Shown one piece after another: positions 57,155 to 64,000 of a stretch of 64,000 nucleotides of DNA. The DNA is from Lumbricus rubellus (taxonomy: Eukaryota; Annelida; Clitellata; Crassiclitellata; Lumbricidae). The position numbers were made by a program, and so were the translations under genes. Positions within the stretch are counted from its first letter, which is position 1; every line of letters begins with the position of its first letter. A model generated the notes under the pieces. That model did not search any database. It saw only the letters and a list, made by a program, of their open reading frames with translations, and was not told the DNA's origin. The stretch lies in NCBI GenBank assembly GCA_945859605.1, contig OX243820.1, forward strand, positions 26,478,077 through 26,542,076. Direction: 5' to 3'.

Positions 57155-57785
57155 TTTCAAAGCGAGTCTCCATTGTCATAAAACCCATGAAATCGAATCC
57201 GGATTAAGATTACACATTTCTCCATTGCCTGTTTTCTCTCTGGTTTCTGCACAACAGAACTTGGACCTTCATTTGGTGTGTCCTTACAGAACCCACTGAC
57301 ACCGTGCAGCACTCAAGAATAAGTGCGCACTGTGTACTAGACTACATCTACCCCCCCCCCCAAGCCACTTAAAGATTCTGGCACAGTTCAGTTGCTTGAC
57401 ACAAACTAGCGTGCTAGGTTTTAAAAAAACATAGCAAAAGGCAGTGTAATATAATTCGCTGCTAAACAATTAAATTAATTACCCGTATCAGGAGCTCAAC
57501 AGGTGCAAATGACTTCTCTGCATGCAGGCATCTGCTAGAGTATCTTGCGGGCTTATTTTTCAACTGGCCTTTGTCTAACCGTCAAATTTTTATTGCTAGC
57601 GACACGTCAGGTTCGTGCAACTATTACGAGACTAAATTGCTGTTGATATGATCAGAGTGAAATTTTTACGAGACTAAATTGCTGTTCAACAACTTAAATG
57701 CGGACCTTACTACATAACAGAGTGTCATCCGTCAGGTAGCAAGAGGCTATTACCTCGTTGGCAAGAGGGCCATCAATTTATTTTT

Positions 57786-57990
57786 AGTAACTAATTACAC
57801 CATTTTATTGATTAATTACACCATTTATGTGATTTATTACACCATTTCTGTGATTTATTACACCAGTTCTGTGATTAATTAACCATTTTACTAATTTATT
57901 AGCCAATTCTTTGAGTAATTACAACATTTTATTGATTAATAACACCATTTCATTCATTCATTACACCGTTTCATTGATTAACTACACCAT
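57786..57990. repeat. Tandem repeat, 20-22-bp unit
   Basis: About nine units of TTGATTAATTACACCATTTT with variation at the TTAT/GTGA positions. Confidence 0.85.
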
Positions 57991-60900
57991 TTTATTGGTT
58001 ATTTACATGATTTTATTTGTTAACACTTTAGTAACGATACACATTGGTCTCCTAATCACCTTTACTGCACACTTGCCGTTTCTGTTAACTAAATACCGTA
58101 CAGTATTAATAATCATACAATCCAACCACAGTTGAACCACTTGAATGAATTTAACAGTCAAAGACTTATCTCTTTTCTGAATGGTCATTTGCATTTTCAC
58201 TTTGATCATATCAACCGTGATCAAATACAGTGTACGTTCTACAGATAATTATTCTAAAATGGTGGTTATTATTCAAACTATTTGCAGAAATTTCTTACTC
58301 AGAAATAAAACGAAACTGTACAAATTAATCGACTATACCCGATGGCCAGACTACTCAATCGAATATTGAGTCATATAGGAAGTAAGTAGACAAAACATGT
58401 AGCACCAATTCAAACATGTGGGAAATTCGAGCCTTTCATAAATAAAAACAAGCAGGACCTTTCCAAACAATTTTCTGCAGTACTCCTAAGTTGCAGGATA
58501 TAATTTCAGACTGGGACAAGCATAGTGGGGTGGGGTAAGGAGAAAGGAAAGGTCATTGAAACCATATTGTATACATAACCCTTTATAGTTTGGCTAAAAA
58601 CCTTGCAGCATATCAGTATTGCAGAGGAGTTCTGAACCATATAATATTCTACCAAAGCACAAGACACTAGCCACAAGGGCAAGTATTATGCACTGCTTAG
58701 AACAAACAGCAGTAAATTTGGAAGAATTTATACACAGCTGCAGTACTGAAAGTAAGGAATTCTGTCATTCTCAGACTAGCATGAACTACTGCAAGTTTTT
58801 CTGTGAAGCTTAAGACCCACTGCAATCCGATTCCAATAACCTTTGTAATGTCTTCTTCTTCTAATGTCTATACCTTTAAGCACAAAGTTTATAATACTCA
58901 TCGTGTTTTTGTACATCATCATTATCAGGTCTATTTTTATTATTGTCATTACCATTATTAGTACTGATATTTGTATTATTTTGGCATAAAACAATCTACT
59001 AAGCCTAAGGAGTACACAGTTGAAGAGCAGCATTGTTCTGGAAGACTGGAATGGCTATTATAATCTACTGATATGATTTTTTACTTTTTACCTAAGGCAA
59101 GTCTGCTTCCCTCAAGAACAGGAAAGTCAAAAGAACTGTTATTCTATTTATACTTCAGATATCTGTGATAAATGAAGAAAGCAAGAAGTAGGAAGAGGAT
59201 GTTCTGGAATGGCTAGTTTTGGCAGTTATTTTGGTTAAAGAGGTGTGCCATAAAGCTACTGCACTGAAGTGCTGGATGGTCATAAATAGGAGTGGATATA
59301 GGACAGCAGTTTCCCTATTAACTTCCGTAATCACCGCAAAGCGATAGCAAACCAGTTGATGAGAGCCATACTGATTTATTGGGCCCAGAGTTTATGCCTT
59401 TGAATTTCAGTAATTATTGTCATTACTGCTGCTGCGGTCCTAACGCTACCAATACTACTACTGTTGCTGTGCTGCTGCTGCTACTGCTACTACTACTATA
59501 CTACTACTGCTACTACTACGTACTACTACCTATAATTACACCATCATCAGTTCCTGATGCCAGTCATCTGGAGGTGATGGGTTACAATGAATGACCCTTA
59601 TAGTATTGTCCTATTTCATTTGTCAAGTCCTTTACTGTCCTTAGAGGTACTCCAAGTGATGTTAATATAGTCCTCATAATTATATGCAAGGCAGCAAGAG
59701 TCCTGGTCTACATTTGTTGTGTTTCCTTTGAGTCTTAGTGCTAACTGCGTTTTTTGTGTGCATTATGTACAAGAGCAGTTTTGATGCTTAATGATTGGCT
59801 AATATATTTCTTATTTTCTAAATTCTTGAAATCTTGAGATCTTTTGCAGCCAATTCATTTCCACTCTCAGACTTAATATTAGGTCTAAACTTTCTAAAGC
59901 CAAAAGGATGACATTCACAACTAGTCTGTACAAGGGAGCGTGACTCAGCATGCATCTCTTGATTGGCTAGTTTTATAGATTTACTGATTCCTATTATTAT
60001 TTTTTTATTATGCCATAATAATGACATGGAATGAGGCGATACAACTGGCAGTGGACAGGGAGAAATGGAGGAGCTGCATTGCCCGATGTGCAGAATTGCA
60101 TGAAGAGGACTGATGATGATGATGCCATAATTGATTTTATTATGTTAATATTCCTTTTGAATGTGTCAATTTATGCTATACTTTGTAATTATAATAATTC
60201 AACACAAAATTATCATCATTACTATCCCTAATTTTTATTAATACTACTACTACTACTATAATAATAATTATTACATGTATTATCATGTTATTCATATTAA
60301 TAACTTAATAATATTTACATTAATAAATTATTCTTAACGTTCATTGTTGATGTATTTTTAAGGGACCTACACATCCAAAGGAGAGTAAGCAGAGTAAAAG
60401 AAAACCAGTCAATCCTAAACGCTCCGCACATTTGTTAATAAGAGCAACAAGGACGACAGATTCCATAATATTGCCAGCAATAACCATTTATTACAGGCTG
60501 TAAATATTGCCAAAGTCAGTAAAAATATCATCCAGATAATTATATCATCATTAACTTTATATGTACAGATAAACTTAATAGCACAATTGATTGCAGGTTA
60601 CAAGACAGAGTTGTTGCTAATTATTTACAAACACTGAAAAGGCTGCACACAAAACACACAGAAGACACCGGACGAAATTCTAACAATGTCCTCAAGACAA
60701 AAAGAACCCGAAAGACAATGTAACGTTTAGAAATGGAATGGTTAATATCTGAGAATCATTGATTAGTGTTTTGTTCCCTACCCGTTGCTATAGAAACACG
60801 AGAATAAAATCAATTTCAAAATGTACAACTGTACAGCCTGACTCAAGTACCGTACGGTACTTGCAACGAGGCAATGACAAATCACAGAGTCTTGCCAGAG

Positions 60901-61955
60901 ATAAGACTTGACATTGTTTTTGTTCAACATTAATTGTATTCACATGTAAACTTTTATTAAGTTCAACAACATCATGTTTCAAATATTTATATGACGGGAA
61001 TAAGACAATATTTCCATTTGGACTCTCATACATGGAACCTTATGCACCATTTATGGTCATTTTCGCATTGTGCATGTGGAGTGTAGACCTATATGAATGA
61101 TACATGTACCCGTAGCTCAAAATTGGAATGTTGTCATATTCTTGCCATATTCTTAGCACTCCGTGCATTGCTTAGGAACAATAGCTGCAGCAAATGACAT
61201 TATGCATATGTGGTATTATTACAATAACAGCCAAAGTAAATCAGTCAGACTGTCAATTCAAGGTCAGCGGGTCATGTCAGCAGGTCAAATAAATTAATGT
61301 AAAGAAGGTACTAAGCAATTCAAAGAATTTTTGACAGGTCGTATGGCAGGTCAAGAGTAAAATACGCAAGTATAATAATGACCTGCCGTATCCAATGGTA
61401 TCACCGCCACTGCAGACTGTAAAACCCTGAGAAGCCCTTCTCAGGGTCTCCTGATTACTAGCACATGTATTCTTTCAAAACGATAAAACCAAACAACAAT
61501 GGCACGGTTGGCAGCTAGATTAGAGGTTCAATAATGAATTCAAATCGAACCTTTCATCACAGAGTCCAAATATGTTTAAGCGATTCTCCTATAATGACCT
61601 ACTGACCTGTTCAATATATCATGTGCTAAAAATGGTGCTTAGAACTCAACAATTACGTCGTCCCATTTACTCACTCACTCACTCATGCTCGGTTGATCAG
61701 TCATTGCGCTTAATCTAACCGTCAGACATTTTGACAGTAAATGAAAGTACACGAGGTCATTTAATTAATGACTCTTTCTATCATAACTGTCCTCATCGTA
61801 GACTGCAGCATACAACATTGACTAGACATTCTAGATAACCCAACATTAACATATTCTGCAGAGGTTTCCACAATGGATGGTAATTCAAATACCTTCATCC
61901 AGTAACTCTTCTAAAACACTCGATAATGCTCCACACACGAGCATTCCATATATCC
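57991..61955. other. Non-coding stretch; no gene seen
   Basis: AT-rich sequence with a triplet-rich block (59449-59529, CTG/TAC repeats), ATT/ATC repeats near 60.2 kb, and a dispersed segment at 59541-59580 shared with 35109-35150. No splice-bounded conserved peptide was recognised. Confidence 0.55.
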
Positions 61956-62304
61956 ATGGGAGGAGTTTATCAGCGGCTAGGGGGCTAAGCTCCCACAAGA
62001 AGGTCCAGATTCAGCTTTTTACCATGAAAAATGGCATCTTTTCCCGGGCTTAGCCCCACCAAGAAGGCCCAGACTCAACAATTTTTGGGGGGGAAAATGG
62101 CTCTTTTTACGAACGAAACTTCAATCGAACGACTAAAAAAATTTAAAAAGGTCATCAACTTTTTTGTCCGGGAAAAATAGTATTTTTCATGAGATTTCAA
62201 CCCGGTGACAAAAAAGGTCATCAAGAACAAGCCTCCGCCCCAACAAAGCCCAAGTTCTTTTTTAACCCCTCCCCCCCAAAGAACGGAAACCAAACTCCGC
62301 CCAT
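61956..62304. mobile_element. Possible TIR element, 349 bp
   Basis: Ends ATGGGAGGAGTTT and AAACTCCGCCCAT, 12 of 13 matching. The flanks ATATATCC and GAATATCC agree at six of eight positions. The interior has paired GGGCTTAGCCCC-like segments. Class uncertain. Confidence 0.5.
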
Positions 62305-62341
62305 GAATATCCAATAACAGGACTTGCAAGGCACCCATTTC

Positions 62342-62592
62342 CAGAGCTGAAAGTGGTTTGGAAAAGTTGCCAGGTCTCACTTTGGCGGACGAGCACGCCT
62401 TTGGTCCATAAATTTTCTGACGACGTTTTTCCTATAGTCATTTACCCCAAATGACCGAAAATCTTACCATTTTTACCTACTTTTGGCACCTAACGGCCTG
62501 TTTTGCGACCCGGCTGAGACCCGGCAACAGCAGGTCTCGAAAATCTGAGCCGGGTCTCAGACCCGGACCGACCCGGCTCACTTTCAGCCCTG
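62342..62592. mobile_element. hAT-type MITE, 251 bp, perfect TSD
   Basis: Target duplication CCCATTTC at 62334-62341 and 62593-62600. Ends CAGAGCTGAAAGTG and CACTTTCAGCCCTG. The right arm has repeated GACCCGGCTGAGACCCGG-type motifs. Confidence 0.87.
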
Positions 62593-64000
62593 CCCATTTC
62601 CTTTTATACCTAGACACTTGGGCTCACAAGAGACAAATTACAAAGACAAAGACCGGGACACTGGGTCGGTGTATCAAAGGACATTTGTCATCAACCCCCT
62701 AGCTAATTAATGCCAATACTAATTAAATTAGTCGGAAACAGAGACAATCGACATGCAAACAACTTGTCCAGTTTACACAGTCGTACTCACACCTAACTGA
62801 TCGAAAAGACAAACCAACACATCACACGTGCACCTACAGTTCTACACGTATCACGTGTAAGTAATGCGTGAAGAATCTAGCATAAGTTAAATTGTAAGTT
62901 ATAGAGTGAGATCGTAGTAACCCTTTACCACCACAATAAAAAAAATTAGTTCACAATTGAATAGCCTACAAAGTCAAAGCATTGATTAAACAGCACAGTT
63001 TCGCAACAGTTCCAATTTCCTACAATCCGTTTTAACGCATAGAGTTTAATGATGAGCCGCATAACCTTATCAGTTTGTTATATCACACTCTCGTCGTTAA
63101 AGCGTTAATGTACAGCATCACGACATTTCAACAACGTTCCTAGAGTCTCTTAAAAGCACTGTGTTGCTTAAAATTGTAACACCTGAATAATACTTACGAA
63201 ATGCTTTAAAATATGCATGTTTTCCTAAAAAATAATCACCTGAAAGCCGCAATTACAGTTCTGGAGACAATAAATTACTTCCTATTTTTAAATAATTCAA
63301 AACTACATAAGAAGTCAAGTCATCGGAACTTTTAGGCTAAAAATATCTGACAGAGTATTAACAACAATGCTTCAATCAGTATTAATTCTATTTTACAATA
63401 GGAATGATTTAAAACAATTATATGATCAAACAAACAAATCAATTCAGATCATAAGTTAAAGATGCAAATGTGTGTGCGACATTAATCAGCATGGAATCAA
63501 AAAATGTTAAAAACACTGGCGGACTGAAAGACGCAAGTGAAAAAACACAGCTGTTAAATAGCATCTTGTAGGTTCAGAGAGAATTATAATTAACTAATTA
63601 CAAATTTACAATTAGTCTCAAAGCCCATAGAAAAATTGTATTTAGAACCGAAATTACTATTAGCAGCACAACTCTTAGGTGAGTTAGCTGTCAAGAAAAT
63701 TTAACGAAACCCATTAGCTGTTAAAGAAACAATTTCATACAATACACATCTAATTAGCTAAGTTTCCACTTCTTTGACTGAACCTTTATTTTTTTCCTAT
63801 ACAACGGCAACAGGCCCACGACAACTTTTCAATCTAACCACGTAACCAGTAATTACTGTTGCACAATGCAGATTTATATCGCACTTCTTTCACAACACCA
63901 ATTAGAGGTTTTCCGAAATTTTTTAAATGTTTCAAAATCACAATCAAAAAGGGCACACTTCATCCACTGGTGAAACTCTGATGCAAAAATGGATTCTGAT
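62593..64000. other. Right end of window; no gene seen
   Basis: AT-rich DNA. Apart from the TTAA palindrome at 63032-63108 I can support nothing here. Confidence 0.5.
63032..63108. mobile_element. TTAA-type palindromic miniature element, TTAACGC family
   Basis: 77 bp; ends TTAACGCATAGAGTTTAATG and CGTCGTTAAAGCGTTAA. Related to 30349-30419 and, more distantly, 20187-20238. Confidence 0.6.

Overview
The window is nuclear DNA from an invertebrate animal. Genes are split by GT-AG introns, the flanking sequence is AT-rich, and the intergenic and intronic DNA is full of microsatellites, non-LTR retrotransposon ends, tRNA-derived SINEs and short TIR elements. The phylum cannot be fixed from sequence alone. 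There is no bacterial, plasmid or CRISPR-type content.

Three protein-coding genes can be assembled from matching splice phases. (1) Minus strand, 691-10096: a seven-exon, 1,724-codon shugoshin-like gene, with the coiled coil in exon 2 and a 3.6 kb acidic, serine-rich exon 6. (2) Plus strand, 14914-32684: thirteen exons of a TRAK/Milton mitochondrial motor adaptor; only the start-codon exon was not found. Genes 1 and 2 are head to head, about 4.8 kb apart. (3) Plus strand, 44628-46166: a class II DYRK kinase (DYRK2/3-like) with its whole catalytic region in one GC-rich exon. A likely promoter and 5' UTR exon lie near 37.9-38.1 kb. The three genes act in unrelated processes (chromosome cohesion, organelle transport, kinase signalling), and nothing suggests a functional cluster.

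The rest is repeat biology. At least six 3' ends of one CR1/L2-like LINE occur (27344-27690 is clearest). A tRNA-headed SINE family (7987-8199, 8531-8727, 22762-22968 and others) shares the LINE's 3' hairpin, with compensatory changes in the stem. Seven hAT-type non-autonomous elements have perfect 8-bp target duplications, some nested inside each other. Two PIF/Harbinger-type MITEs have TWA duplications. A 1.2 kb mariner derivative has long compound TIRs. Nine 36-80 bp TTAA-bounded palindromes are scattered about.

Other notable structures are a minisatellite in TRAK that repeats the exon-intron junction sequence, a 16-bp minisatellite with higher-order organisation at 55.4-56.1 kb, and an apparent tandem exon duplication in the shugoshin gene. 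From about 47 kb to the right end I find no convincing coding exon.
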